From Ordospora colligata OC4 (taxonomy: Eukaryota > Microsporidia > Ordosporidae), in NCBI RefSeq assembly GCF_000803265.1, contig NW_014575403.1:124001-188000 (forward strand): 64,000 bases of DNA, read 5' to 3'. Every line of letters begins with the position of its first letter. Within the stretch, counting starts at the first letter, position 1. The notes beneath the pieces are model-generated. The model made no database searches. It was not told the origin of the DNA and worked only from the letters and a program-made list of their open reading frames with translations. A program made the position numbers and the translations under genes. Positions 8,916-20,300 of the stretch are shown here, in pieces.

Positions 8916-9977
8916 ATGCTGTTTTCAAAGGACACGCTCAAATCGTTTGCACAGTCAAAGGGAATAACAAACATCGATGATGATGCATTCAGAGTACTGT
9001 CCCAGGACCTGGAGTATCGTATTAAAGAGGTATGCCAAGAGGGAGGGAAGTTTATGCTTGCATCTAAAAGATCAAAACTGTCAATCGAAGACATCAACTA
9101 TGCACTGATCAGCAGGAATGTTGATCCACTCTTTGGATATGATCCACAGGAGAGCCTTGTGTTCAGAGGCTTGCCATCAAACGCATACTATGTGCCTGAT
9201 GAGGAGATTGATCTTGAGGAATATCTTGACCGTCCACTACCAAAGATTCCTCTGAGGCCATCGATCCAATCGCACTGGTTGGCAATTGAAGGCGTACAGC
9301 CACAGACTCCACACAACCCAATTCTACTTGAAAAGCCTACTGTCAAAAAGGATACACTTGGCATGTACCAAGAGGAGCTTGAGCTGAAGTCACAAAACAA
9401 GCACATGCTTACAAAGGAGTTGAGTATGTACTTCGACAAGATCATTCAGGCAATGGAGACCGATGAGGACACTGCTATCAACTGTCTACACAATGAAAGT
9501 GGCATTCAACAGCTTGTCCCGTACTTTGTACATCACTTCAACGAGCAGATTGTTAAGAACATAAAAAGTAAGGAGAAACTCCGAACAATCACAATGATGT
9601 ACTACTCATTGTTAAGAAACAAATACATATTTATTGATCCGTATCTCCATCAGATCCTACCTTCACTTATTACATGTGTGATTGGAAAGAGTGTGGATGA
9701 TGAAGTCAGAAAGATTGCTTCTGAGGTAGTCAAGCATGTGTTTAGCAGCTTTTCGTGTTCTTACAAAACACTTGCGCCACGCATCATCAACACACTGAGC
9801 AAGGCATGGCTTGACAAGCAAAAAACAGAATCTACACAGTGGGGCGCGCTGTTTTGCTTGAGCATACTCTCAGAACATGCTGTAGAGACAGTCATAAAGC
9901 CAAAGGCAGACTACTATCGACAAGAAATTAACAATCCACAAGTGTCTGATCTATTGAGCAAAATTTTGGATAAATAA
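8916..9977 (+). CDS. TAF6: TFIID subunit TAF6
   Basis: 353 aa. N-terminal histone fold with the TAF6 signature: LSQDLEYRIKEVCQEGGKFM, ASKRSKLSIEDINYAL and SRNVDPLFGYDPQES, followed by the PLPKIPLRPSIQSHWLAIEGVQP segment and a helical C-terminal HEAT domain (about 170-350). It pairs with TAF9 in TFIID and in SAGA-type complexes. The upstream in-frame codon at 8886 is TTG, so the first ATG (8916, preceded by ttgggc) is the likely start. Confidence 0.92.
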   Translation: MLFSKDTLKSFAQSKGITNIDDDAFRVLSQDLEYRIKEVCQEGGKFMLASKRSKLSIEDINYALISRNVDPLFGYDPQESLVFRGLPSNAYYVPDEEIDLEEYLDRPLPKIPLRPSIQSHWLAIEGVQPQTPHNPILLEKPTVKKDTLGMYQEELELKSQNKHMLTKELSMYFDKIIQAMETDEDTAINCLHNESGIQQLVPYFVHHFNEQIVKNIKSKEKLRTITMMYYSLLRNKYIFIDPYLHQILPSLITCVIGKSVDDEVRKIASEVVKHVFSSFSCSYKTLAPRIINTLSKAWLDKQKTESTQWGALFCLSILSEHAVETVIKPKADYYRQEINNPQVSDLLSKILDK

Positions 9978-10116
9978 TGAATTTAATGTTCGTTTTCTTT
10001 ATCACATACCACCAATTTATTCATATAAAACAGATTCGGTATAACTTGTAATTTGCAGTAAATTCATTTAAGTATACATCTTGCTGATTGAATGATCCAT
10101 CATGTCAATAATGTCA

Positions 10117-10875
10117 TTACAATGTGTTATTCAGCAACTCCACAATTTCCTTCCTTTCTACAGATGGAATGTCTATAACTATCTCTGAATTGTTTCTAAT
10201 TCTCAGCATTCTGTGATCAATGAATTCAGCAATCATTGGAACTATTGAAGATCTGGATGCCAGAAACAGCTTTTTCTTTATTCGTTCAAACAGTTCGTTC
10301 ATATCGGTCTTATCTGCTCCAATTGTCAGGATTTCACGTAGAACCATCATTGAATTCCTAGGAACGTTCTTCACGACATTTATTGACATTCCTGTTCTTA
10401 ACGTTTTTATTTCAATATCAGCAGCCTCCTCGTATGGCTCAAATGTTGTAAGGTCTCTGAAAACAAAGTTGAATCTCTCTATTTCATCCATACCAAACCT
10501 TATATTCACATTCTCCATAGTTGCAAGCACAACAAAGTTCTTGAGGTTCAGAAACTCTGCAAAACTAAAATCAAAGTTGATCATCACCAACTTATACTTT
10601 TCTCTTCTATTGCGTATTGTGTCATCTATCTCCTTGATTGATACAGGAGCTTGTTTGTAATCGTCAAACGAACGACATCCGATCTTCTTTACAATCTGCT
10701 TCATTATCTCACTCTTTTTGGTTGATCTGCAGTCGAGATGAATTGCACAAGGAAACATCTTATGCAGTAACCCTCTCTTGGATCCATAGCCATAGAACAT
10801 GATGTTGAATGACTTTGAAATCGCATTGAACTCATTTTTACAACTTAGGTGAAAGTCTATAAGTTTTGTGTTCAT
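10117..10875 (-). CDS. ORC2: Origin recognition complex subunit 2
   Basis: 252 aa. It carries the ORC2 Walker-like block FNIMFYGYGSKRGLLHKMF and the later block FNFVFRDLTTFEPYEEAAD, corresponding to FxWxxYxTTTFxPYxxE in the family. The C-terminus is a winged-helix region (SSIVPMIAEFIDHRMLRIR..EIVELL). It is far shorter than yeast ORC2 (620 aa) because the disordered N-terminus is gone. ATG at 10875 is chosen: it follows atcacccatcgaccga, while the upstream extension overlaps the divergent Sec7-domain gene. Confidence 0.9.
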   Translation of the reverse strand: MNTKLIDFHLSCKNEFNAISKSFNIMFYGYGSKRGLLHKMFPCAIHLDCRSTKKSEIMKQIVKKIGCRSFDDYKQAPVSIKEIDDTIRNRREKYKLVMINFDFSFAEFLNLKNFVVLATMENVNIRFGMDEIERFNFVFRDLTTFEPYEEAADIEIKTLRTGMSINVVKNVPRNSMMVLREILTIGADKTDMNELFERIKKKLFLASRSSIVPMIAEFIDHRMLRIRNNSEIVIDIPSVERKEIVELLNNTL

Positions 10876-10921
10876 TCGGTCGATGGGTGATATAAGATTC
10901 CACATGCATAAACATAAGCCC
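10876..10921. promoter_or_regulatory. 46-bp bidirectional start region, ORC2 / Sec7-domain GEF
   Basis: The two divergent ATGs (10875 minus, 10922 plus) are separated by only 46 bp. Each has its own C-run: cccatcgaccga before ORC2 on the minus strand, and ccc directly abutting the plus-strand ATG. Both initiation signals therefore fit in this interval. Any TATA-like element must overlap the neighbouring coding region. Confidence 0.5.
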
Positions 10922-13900
10922 ATGCAATCGAATAAACAAAAGCTTAGAGAAATCCAAGTTCTTCTTCACAGGCATTCAGGATCATCGAACAAGGATATAA
11001 GACGTATACTGACCGATATGAGTGCATTTCCAACGCCACAGTCGGTGTTGAGTATATTTGGCCGTTTGTTTAGCTTGGTAAAATACAGCAACAAAGAGAT
11101 GTTGTGGTTTCTGGATGTATTTTTACAATTCAGCGCAATGGATGGAGTAGATTTAAATGCCATTGGAAGTAGGATAGTTGATCTGAAGTTTGCACCGGCT
11201 GAGAAAGATACTGATTCTGTGATTCTGAAATACTTTGAGGTTGCAAATGCAATAAGAAAAAATCTTTCGTTTGAAGAGTCTAAATGCATACTTAGCAGAT
11301 ACATGTTTATTCTTGGGGATGATGTTGTTAGCAGGGGTGCTATACTGTGCATTCTGCAGATGCTTAAAGTGTTTCTTGGCCATGGGCAGATACGTACATT
11401 GTTTGTCAATAGGAAGATGTACAGAAGCATTGACTGGATGAGAGGAGGAATGGGAGATTTTTGCAAAGTACTTGGAGACGAGGAGATTGTTGACATTACA
11501 CTAGAGCATGAACATTTCAGAACGATTGGGATTGACATGACAAGAAGCAGATATCTATTTCAAGTGTTTTATGCATCAATGCCTAAATGGTACCTTGTAG
11601 GAATGCATCAATCCTTAATTCCATATCTGTATTATGCATTTGATGGGATTGGCATATACAAGAATGTATGTGAAGAGATCTGTAACAGACTTCCTATTGA
11701 TGAAATAGTGCAGATGATTAATGAAGATACGGAAACAGGTGATGTAGAAAGTGATTGTCAAGTATTTTGGCATAGTGAATGTGAACGATTGGAAGCACAT
11801 GTAGAACAGAAAGTTATAAGCATGGAAGAAGATATAAGAAGGTTTAATGAAGATGGAGATATGCAGCACATGTTTGATAAGTATGGAAAATCTGTGAGTT
11901 TTGAGATTTTAAGATACTCTGCAGAAACAGATCTTAAGAAGTTAGGCCATTATGTGTGCAAACTGAAGAATGAAGTAGACTTAAAGATATTCACCAGTAC
12001 GTTTGATTTTCATGACATGGAGGTTCTTGAAGGCTTGAGAATGTATTTGCTTTCTTTTTACTTGTTGGGAGAGGGACAAATAATACACAGGGTTGTGGAA
12101 GCATATGCACAAAAGTATTATGCAGATAATGCAGGGAAAAGCACGTTTATGCGCATGGATTCAGATGATAAAACAAGAGAGTTTGTGTTTAATCTGTCGT
12201 TTTCTTTTCTTGCATTGAACACGAAGTTCCACAATCCGAATGTGAAGCTAAAGCCAACATTCAAAGACTACATAAGTGATTTCAGCGCTGATGAGATTCC
12301 AGATGGGTTTGGAGAGGAGTACCTTGAAGCGATGTATACATCTATTAAGAGGAATCCTCTTGAGTTTGCAGTGAAGAACCAGATGGGTAAAGAACACTAC
12401 AAGATGTACAAGAGAATGTGTGAGAAGCTGGCAGATGAGAATGATGTAAATCAGAGATTAGCGCTTGATGTATATCTGCCTGATGCAATGAAGATGTGTG
12501 TGCAATGTAAGAAAGAAGCATATAGAAGGATGTTTTCTAAGAGCTTTAAGCGGTTTTTTTCAATGGATGCGAAGCAGTTTTACCTAGTATGCAATAAGCT
12601 GGAGATGATTTGTGTGTTTGAAGAGTACATGATGTATTTGGTGAGGAGCAAAGATGATCTACAGTCGTTTGCGGACTCTTTTGTATTCTACCTGAAAATA
12701 GGGGGAGCGAATGTTGATATGTATGTGCTGCTGCTTGAAGCTCTTACAAGGATTGAGAGACAGAAAGGACATAATGTATTTTCTGATCTTGGGATTTCGT
12801 TTTTGAAGGTTAGTGCAGCAAAGGAGCGAGGAATAAGTGTAAGCAAGGAGATTTGGAAGCAGATGGCTGAAGCAGATGAATGGGACCTGGATGTGTTGTG
12901 TGATGCATTTAAAGTGTTTGTGGAGAATGGAGAACGAGGGATACATGGGGAAGATAAGCAAGGGATTGGGTATAGAAAGCAAAGTGAAATAAGGTTTGTA
13001 AGGGAGTTTGTGGTTGAGGTGCTTGGAAGAAGCAGTAAAGATGGAGGAGACTTATCTATGCTTGATGAAGAGGACGTGGTCTGTTTGATGAAGAAGTGTG
13101 TGGAAGGGAATGAGAAAGAGAAGTTTTGTAGGATTGCAAAGCATGTATGCTATGAAAGTCTTTTGAAACTGTACAAGAATATTTTAGAGAAAGAGCCTGA
13201 ATTTGTAAGTGGAAGTGTTTTTCAGATGTTTAAAGAAATTACTGTGTATAATGAGGATGGATTCTGTTGCATAGTGCTTTTGCAGAGCAACGGAGTGGAT
13301 ATGTTTGATTTTGTTGTTGATGTCAAAAGTGAGAGTGTGGTGTGCAGGGCAATCAATGCAGGCAGTGATAAGATTGAAGGGGGACTGAAGATGGAAGAGC
13401 AGACATGTGAGGATATGTTGAGTTGTTATAGTGTTGAGGAGAAGTATGCAAAGAACCTGACTAATCCATCGAACTTGTTTAATTTTTATGGAACGTCGAA
13501 TTCTGTAATGAATCAATCAAAGGCTCGAATGATACATAAGTCTGGATGTCCTCTTGATGAAAATATGTTTGATGCTGATGAGATGGATAAGAGGTTGATA
13601 TACATGATAAAGAAGGCAGATATGATGGGGAGTAGGGATGTGACGAACTACACGCTCTGGATAGTGAATTTGTTATCTTCCAGTCTTCCGCTGTTTACAA
13701 GATTTTTTATACGAAGCTTTGGGATTCTTCTTACTCTTCGGGATCAAATGATGACGAATGGGTTTATCAAGATATTCTGTTCGAGGGTAAGTAAGGCATT
13801 GAATGGATCTGGCCTATGCTGTGATTGCGGATACGCATCATTTGAAGAGGTTGAACAGTTGATGGAGATGCTTGTGAAGTATGACTTTGCAACTAATGAA

Positions 13901-14134
13901 GACTTTTTGTTCTACTTCAATAAGAAGAGCGCAAATGAGTCAGATTGTTTGATTGGATCAGGTAATGAAAGTGAAAGCAAGGATGTGAAGGAAGGAAGTA
14001 TTGTGGATGATGGAGATGTAATGAGTGATAAATTGAATGCTGAAGAAGATAAAGGAGCAGATGGGCGATTGGATGTTTATGCTGATGAAGATGTTCAGAT
14101 AGATGTGGATGATAGGTCTGGAGTGGAGTTGTAA
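10922..14134 (+). CDS. Sec7-domain Arf guanine-nucleotide exchange factor
   Basis: 1070 aa. The Sec7 domain (about residues 320-510) includes YLLGEGQIIHRVVEAYAQKY, with the catalytic glutamic-finger Glu in GEGQ, and FSFLALNTKFHNPNVKLKPT, matching MLNTDLHNPNVK of Sec7 and Gea proteins, then GFGEEYLEAMYTSI. The flanking regions are long and helical like the DCB/HUS and HDS regions of large Arf GEFs but much shortened. Inferred role: activates Arf at the Golgi for coat recruitment. I cannot decide between GBF/Gea and BIG/Sec7 classes. The start is the ATG abutting CCC at 10919-10921; an ATG at 10868 lies further upstream in frame. Confidence 0.85.
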   Translation: MQSNKQKLREIQVLLHRHSGSSNKDIRRILTDMSAFPTPQSVLSIFGRLFSLVKYSNKEMLWFLDVFLQFSAMDGVDLNAIGSRIVDLKFAPAEKDTDSVILKYFEVANAIRKNLSFEESKCILSRYMFILGDDVVSRGAILCILQMLKVFLGHGQIRTLFVNRKMYRSIDWMRGGMGDFCKVLGDEEIVDITLEHEHFRTIGIDMTRSRYLFQVFYASMPKWYLVGMHQSLIPYLYYAFDGIGIYKNVCEEICNRLPIDEIVQMINEDTETGDVESDCQVFWHSECERLEAHVEQKVISMEEDIRRFNEDGDMQHMFDKYGKSVSFEILRYSAETDLKKLGHYVCKLKNEVDLKIFTSTFDFHDMEVLEGLRMYLLSFYLLGEGQIIHRVVEAYAQKYYADNAGKSTFMRMDSDDKTREFVFNLSFSFLALNTKFHNPNVKLKPTFKDYISDFSADEIPDGFGEEYLEAMYTSIKRNPLEFAVKNQMGKEHYKMYKRMCEKLADENDVNQRLALDVYLPDAMKMCVQCKKEAYRRMFSKSFKRFFSMDAKQFYLVCNKLEMICVFEEYMMYLVRSKDDLQSFADSFVFYLKIGGANVDMYVLLLEALTRIERQKGHNVFSDLGISFLKVSAAKERGISVSKEIWKQMAEADEWDLDVLCDAFKVFVENGERGIHGEDKQGIGYRKQSEIRFVREFVVEVLGRSSKDGGDLSMLDEEDVVCLMKKCVEGNEKEKFCRIAKHVCYESLLKLYKNILEKEPEFVSGSVFQMFKEITVYNEDGFCCIVLLQSNGVDMFDFVVDVKSESVVCRAINAGSDKIEGGLKMEEQTCEDMLSCYSVEEKYAKNLTNPSNLFNFYGTSNSVMNQSKARMIHKSGCPLDENMFDADEMDKRLIYMIKKADMMGSRDVTNYTLWIVNLLSSSLPLFTRFFIRSFGILLTLRDQMMTNGFIKIFCSRVSKALNGSGLCCDCGYASFEEVEQLMEMLVKYDFATNEDFLFYFNKKSANESDCLIGSGNESESKDVKEGSIVDDGDVMSDKLNAEEDKGADGRLDVYADEDVQIDVDDRSGVEL

Positions 14135-14229
14135 GAGATGAATAAATTGAATTTATATACGATATGAATTGAAGTAATTCACGAGTGTAAGGATATCAAC
14201 AAATCGCATGATTTTGCCAACCCTGAGTG

Positions 14230-16830
14230 ATGGAGAAAGCTGTGGATAGCTTTGTCCACAAGGAGGATAATATGGCAATGAATACAATGGCAGGGATGTT
14301 TGGAAGATATTACAAGAGATCGAGAAGCTTTATAGCGGATGTTGTACATGTTGGACCTATTCTTTTATCAGTGCAAATTGAGAAGAGAATTACGAAGGTG
14401 CTGGTCAGGTCTTTGATAGGATTTAGGGAGTATATGTACTACAACAGCCATATTTCTGAATGTAAGTATTTTTATGGAGTGCGGATGAGTCTTGACAGGT
14501 ACTTCAATGACTGCATTGAAGGATGGGGGAATGCTGAGGCAGTCTTTGCAAAGAAGGCGAATGTGACAATGGCAGGGATGTTTAAGTCGTTGTTTTTATT
14601 TGGAGGATGGTCATTGAAGAATGATCATGGGAGGTCGAGTGAAAGGATGTATGATGTGATAACTACGGGAATGATGAGTGAATGCAAGGAGTTTTGTGCA
14701 CACAAGATAATGGAGAGGATGGCAGAGATAGGATATGATGATGTGGAGAGCATTGACAATGAGATTATGGGCACGAGGATTTATGTAGATGTTGTTCTGA
14801 AGCGTGAGCAAACAGTGTCTGAGATAGTATTTGGGAAGAGGTTTCACGGGTATGGAATGAATATGTGCAAGCAATTTGGGATGGAATGCATGAATGAAAA
14901 TAGAAAAGGACTTCGTTTGGCATTACTTGGGTTTATTCTGAACGAAGTTGAGTATTTTAACCAACTGAATGAGTTTTACAGTCACAATGATTTGAAGATG
15001 GAAGGGAAGTTTGCAGATGTTTTTAGAATGCTTACAAAGGTGTATTTGTTTGAAGTAAAGCTTATGAGATCGTTGAGAAATGTTCTTATGATGATAGGTG
15101 CAAATGTAGAAATGGTTATTACGGATTTAGGCTATTTTGAAGCTATAATGAGAGGAGTATGTATTGATGAGCTTGAGTTTGATGAGTATATGGCGCTTGA
15201 GAATATTTTGAATGCGTTTGATATGAATTTTGAAGGGTTTGAATGTTATATGAATCTGATGTTATCGCAGGAGGATGAGATTGAATGGATGTATGCATAT
15301 AAAGGCAAAATGTGGATACCTGATGAAAGAAGTGTTAGAGATTGCATTTGTAAGTGTCTGCAAAGGATTGTGAGGTATCCAATATTGCTTGAGGATATTC
15401 TGAAGAAGGTTGGAGAAGAAAAGTATGCAATAGTAGGGCTAGAGGTGTATACTCGGATAGTAGAGTTGATTGGGAAGATTGATAAGAGGAAAGAGGAGTA
15501 CGATAGCATGAAGTATGCATTGATTGTGAACAAGAATGTTGAAGGATTGAAAGGCAAGTGTATTGAGAAGGGATTTTTGTATGAGTTGAATTGCATGGAT
15601 GTGGATGACAAGTCTGTGACACTATTTTTGTTTAGTGATGTTGTTATTATATCGGACAGACACGGATCTTCTTTGTCGATATGTGATGTAAATGATGGAA
15701 GATATGTGCTGCGATGCATATTGAAACGAGAGGACGTGGAAATTGTTGCAATTGGAAAGTGTGGTCTTAAGGTAATTACTGGAGCAGTTGATGCAGGAGA
15801 GTTTTGTCAGATACAGGAGAGTTATGAGGATGTCTTTGTTGGAGCAATGTATTTCAAAGGGTGCTCTGAATATTCTCGCAAGTGTTTCATCGATGAATAC
15901 ATCAGATCTGATATTGGATCTATGGAGGATGTGTATTCAGCAGATGGAGAAGTGTTTTTTAGAATGAAGAGAAGTGTCGATGAAGTTGAAGGAAGAGGAG
16001 AGCTACTGGTGTGCATGGATGTAAATGACTTCAGAAGTGTTGATAGGACGGTTATCCATCTTGATGCTGATGAAGGAGTTGTTAAGATGAAGAATATCGA
16101 GGAGTTGGAGGTGTGCCAAGATAAGGAGGAGATATTGAATGGATTTGTTATGTTTGTGAAGGAGATGACTGTTTGTATAAGAGCACGAGCAGTTTGCAAA
16201 GGAGGTGCTAGAGAATATCCAGATGTATTTGCAAGGTACAGGATGAAGCTTCGAGAGATTGTTGAGAAGTACAGTGATAGCGGAATTGTTGAATTTGAGG
16301 GAGATAAATGCACAGATGAAGTGCCTGAAAGCCTTAAGACGAGAATAGCAAAGGCAATGATGGGATACTTGAGCAGACAGATGTCGTACTTTGTAGGTGC
16401 TTTGAAGCATAAGAGTCGATGTGAATGGAGAGAGGATAAAGAAGTGTGTTGTGAGATGAAAGATGTAGTGAAAGTAGTTATGAAGAGATGGGAGGTTGAT
16501 GATATGGTGTTCAGCAAGTATGATGCAGAAGAGGTTCTTTGTTTGCTGATGTACTTTATCAAGACGAATGTGTATTCGTTTTTAAGATTAAGGGATATAC
16601 AACACTTGTACAGAATGCTATTTGTTGAGAATGTGTATTCACTGACGACAGTAGTTGATGGAATTGGATCGAAACAGTTTGTTTGCTCTTTGTTTGATGT
16701 TATACTGTATGCAAGAGGCAGGATACCTATGATACATGTATTGAAGACATTTAGCGTGATTTTCTATGAGTTTGAATTATCTGATGATGAATTATCTGAG
16801 ATGCTTTGCAAGATATACTGGGATGAATAA
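14230..16830 (+). CDS. RhoGEF with DH and PH domains
   Basis: 866 aa. CICKCLQRIVRYPILLEDIL (about residues 372-390) is the diagnostic helix of a Dbl-homology domain (LQRIPRYPLLLKELL). The preceding helical segment from about 190 fits the rest of DH. A PH-like domain follows at about 450-540 (GFLYELNCMDVDDKSVTLFLFSDVVIISD). The C-terminal 200 residues are helical. One stretch (SKYDAEEVLCLLMYFIKTN) faintly recalls a RhoGAP domain but lacks a convincing arginine finger. Inferred role: activates a Rho/Cdc42 GTPase for polarity or actin control, perhaps upstream of the formin at 33-36 kb. The codon at 14227 is GTG; the ATG at 14230 follows caaccctgagtg. Confidence 0.78.
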   Translation: MEKAVDSFVHKEDNMAMNTMAGMFGRYYKRSRSFIADVVHVGPILLSVQIEKRITKVLVRSLIGFREYMYYNSHISECKYFYGVRMSLDRYFNDCIEGWGNAEAVFAKKANVTMAGMFKSLFLFGGWSLKNDHGRSSERMYDVITTGMMSECKEFCAHKIMERMAEIGYDDVESIDNEIMGTRIYVDVVLKREQTVSEIVFGKRFHGYGMNMCKQFGMECMNENRKGLRLALLGFILNEVEYFNQLNEFYSHNDLKMEGKFADVFRMLTKVYLFEVKLMRSLRNVLMMIGANVEMVITDLGYFEAIMRGVCIDELEFDEYMALENILNAFDMNFEGFECYMNLMLSQEDEIEWMYAYKGKMWIPDERSVRDCICKCLQRIVRYPILLEDILKKVGEEKYAIVGLEVYTRIVELIGKIDKRKEEYDSMKYALIVNKNVEGLKGKCIEKGFLYELNCMDVDDKSVTLFLFSDVVIISDRHGSSLSICDVNDGRYVLRCILKREDVEIVAIGKCGLKVITGAVDAGEFCQIQESYEDVFVGAMYFKGCSEYSRKCFIDEYIRSDIGSMEDVYSADGEVFFRMKRSVDEVEGRGELLVCMDVNDFRSVDRTVIHLDADEGVVKMKNIEELEVCQDKEEILNGFVMFVKEMTVCIRARAVCKGGAREYPDVFARYRMKLREIVEKYSDSGIVEFEGDKCTDEVPESLKTRIAKAMMGYLSRQMSYFVGALKHKSRCEWREDKEVCCEMKDVVKVVMKRWEVDDMVFSKYDAEEVLCLLMYFIKTNVYSFLRLRDIQHLYRMLFVENVYSLTTVVDGIGSKQFVCSLFDVILYARGRIPMIHVLKTFSVIFYEFELSDDELSEMLCKIYWDE

Positions 16831-16939
16831 TGAGGCATACCAATACAAGTTCATGACTCAATTGGAATACTGGTGTGAATGTAGAGTAGGTATTCATGTT
16901 TCATGTTGTAATGAATAATAGCGATATGTTTCGAATCGA

Positions 16940-17203
16940 ATGAGCAATGAGGAGGAAAGGATGCTTAGTGAGACGTCAAGAAACATGAAAGCAACAGTAC
17001 AGATCATACAAGAAAAGATCAATCAGCAAGACCTGCTCTATGAATCAATAGAAGCAGAGACTGAAAAGGCAGATAGAATTCTAATGGCAAATATCGATAG
17101 ATTTGGAGATGCGATCAAAAGGATGAACAACGACCCAAGAAACAAAGTAATCTTTATTCTAGCATTAATACTCATCATATGCATCTCATACTTGATCATT
17201 TAA
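16940..17203 (+). CDS. Short tail-anchored SNARE-like protein
   Basis: 87 aa. One heptad-rich coiled coil (about 10-66, containing IIQEKINQQDLLYESIEAET) is followed by a 20-residue hydrophobic tail anchor (VIFILALILIICISYLII). A single SNARE helix with a C-terminal anchor and no N-terminal domain fits small Qc-type SNAREs such as Bet1 or Sft1. A glutamine lies where a zero-layer residue could be, but the register is not certain. It would work in ER-Golgi or intra-Golgi fusion. No clear C-run precedes the start. Subfamily unresolved. Confidence 0.6.
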   Translation: MSNEEERMLSETSRNMKATVQIIQEKINQQDLLYESIEAETEKADRILMANIDRFGDAIKRMNNDPRNKVIFILALILIICISYLII

Positions 17204-17340
17204 TCGTTTTGATCAATACCAGTGCAACATTACATCCAAACAGGTTACATATACAATCTATCTATAATAAAAATAAATGCTATTACAGCACAATATCTAA
17301 GTGTAATTCTATTACAACACACCTAACAATGAGGAATGTA

Positions 17341-20300
17341 TCATATCATCCTACATGCCATTTTCTTTAGCATTTCTACAGATAATAGCTTGCCATTTGC
17401 ACCATGCACCTCATAGAAGTCTGTTAATACATCAATTGTAAACTTTTTGTCTGCATCTGATGCTTCTGCATACTGTTTGGCAAACATTTCATTGATTGCT
17501 GACATATCGGCCATTTCCTTTTTTCTGCTTCCTTTGTTGCATAACTTTGTATAGTTTGCCGTGTGCTTGAATCCACTTAAGCTTTCTTTCATAGATAGTA
17601 GTAAAAAATACCTTGTCATCCAGAAATATTCCTGATCAGTTGTAGTTATTGGAAAGTTAATGAAAAATGTCGAAATAGCATAAAACACTGCATAATGTGT
17701 ACCAGATATCTTGCATGATCCTAATCCGCATGTTACTATACCTAGACATAGCTTATATAGTTCTATATCGCCATATCTAATCAAAAACTGCTTCTCTTGC
17801 TTCAATCCGCTTGAGCTGAAGAAAAAGTCCTTTCTTTCATACATTCTGTCCGCCTTCTCCATCATCTTGATTCGTCGGCGGATTATCCTAATAATCTCGA
17901 GATTGCAAGATGAATTGGCTATCAAAGACAGTGACACAACACAAAAGTCAAACACCACCTTCATCTCCACATTCCTTTTCATATCATCTTCGACTCTTAA
18001 ACATAATACAATCAATCTCTCAAACACTTCTTCATTGCATTCACATTCATTTCTATAAAGCATGTTCAGAGCCACATAGAACACCTTTCCTGCTATTCTA
18101 TATAACTGATGAATACTAAAAACACACTTCTTATCTGCAAGGCGTCTCTCAATATCCTCAACAACCTTATCTATTTCATCCTCCATCATCAGTCCAAGAG
18201 AAAATACCTCAGAATATAACACCTCTTCAGGTTTACATATATCCGATCGTTCCAATCTCTTTGCAAATCGTCGCTGTTTGCTTCCAAAAAGAACTATTCC
18301 ATTTGCAAGCAGCTCACATAACTTATCTTCGAGCTTTACATACCTGAACATTTCTGTCTCTGCATTTAAGCTCACCATTGCAATCCCAAACGATGCCAAC
18401 ACTCGATATGCATAATCATACCAAACCTTATTCCCCTTGTTGTACTGCTCATGTTCAAAAACTCCATATCTGTTTGCTTCAGCAACCAATGTGTCTCTCA
18501 CAAGCACATTTCCACTCCCTGCATAAATCATCCCGAGACCTACAATACATCCTGCATGAATGCATAATGGCTGCGGTGTTCTTAGATAATGCAAATACAT
18601 CCTTCCATACGAATCATCTTTCTTACCCATGCAGCTAATTCCAACACCTGCAAGAATCGCCATAGACAGTATGGCATATTTAGGCATAACAAACTCCATG
18701 ATTCTTTGCACTGTCATATCCTTCAATCTTCCACATACTCCATGTCCAAAAGCCTCCCCTGCAAACACAAACTCATTTGTAGTACATACAGATTCACTCT
18801 CTTGTGAGTTCACAAATCGATCTATTCTTGACTCAAAATAATCACCTATCTCCGCTTCAAGTATGACATATCCACAGGCTCTGTAAACTGAATAACCAAA
18901 TTGTGGCCAATCTATCCATCCTGTATCCTTGATATCTATCGTTCCTAACTCATCATTTCTGTATATTGGGAAGCATAGATGTCTGCTTATATCTCTACGA
19001 TCTGTCATGCCACTTCCATAGGACATATATGCTCTTCCAGCGCTTGATGCCATCCTAATTGTATATCCCTTCTCTCCGCACCCTTCAATCCCATCGCTGT
19101 CGATCTCAAAAACTTTAGGTTTTTCATTAAATAACAGGAGTACTTCATCTATCCTTGGATCGCCAAAGAACTTGCGCATCCCATATACCATTCTCATTAC
19201 ATTTTTCATGTAAATGCCTCTCTGCCTTTCCTCATTCTTCTTCTCCAGAAATATAATCCTGTATGCAAGATTCATCACCTCCGAATAATTCATAGACTCA
19301 ATCAATCCAATATCACATTCTACTATCCTCTTATACGATATCTCCATCACATCCCGTCTGGCCATATCCAGGCATCCCTGAGAATATTCAATCAACTCCT
19401 TACACTTCTGTAGAGCCAAAGATTTCTCAAAACATGGCACTCCTGCATTCATAAACTCCCACACACTCTTACATTTAATCATAAATCTCCACAAAACTCT
19501 GTCTACTCGATCTAGCACCTCTCCACTTGGCACAAGCTGCTCGAATATTTTCTTTTTACATTCAAAAAACACCTCAAAAAACTCTCGTTGAATATGCCGT
19601 GGAAAACACATCACAATACACATTTCTAATTCACTTATTTCGCTCCAAAATGGCATATGATATTCTTGCTTCCATTCATCTTCATCTTTCAGCACAGACA
19701 TCGGCCACATCTCACTGTTAATTGCCTTACAAACTACCTCATTCCCAAGAAACAGCATCTCATTCATTCTAAGAAACATAATTTCACCAAAACCACTCAC
19801 ACACATCCTATACTTCATTACACATGTTATATCCTTATCAAACCTGACACTTACTTCACTTTTATGTTTGCTTCTCTTGATTCCTCCGCAATACCATCCT
19901 GGTTTTATAAACATTGCATGATTCATGCATATTCCAACTAAAAAATCAATATATTCAATCATACTAACCAAATGTCCCTTAGTACTATGATGCTCGTCGT
20001 AGCGCTCAATACTGCTGCTCATCACATCCTCACAAATATCTATCACCATCACTTCTGTGCTTTGATCATCATCAAATTGGTTAGATTCTATACTTCGATC
20101 ATATTCACATGATTCTAAATTACCTTGATCTGCACAATCATCACTATAAGCTGTATTCCGAATATGTTTCAATAGGTACTTTCCATCACCCTCAAGAACT
20201 AACACACCAGAAACAACTTCCTTCAAGGTATATCCATGCTGGAAAAATACATGTTTTTCTGGCTCCAAAGGATGTACAAGCAGCATTATCCGTCCACTTC

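Noticed and set aside
14227..14229. GTG as start of the RhoGEF
   Set aside because: Nuclear genes use ATG; ATG follows immediately at 14230 with a C-run upstream.
15822..16562. Long minus-strand ORF (246 codons) inside the RhoGEF gene
   Set aside because: Ser/Thr/Ile/Leu-rich shadow of the real gene, typical of antisense frames of this codon usage.
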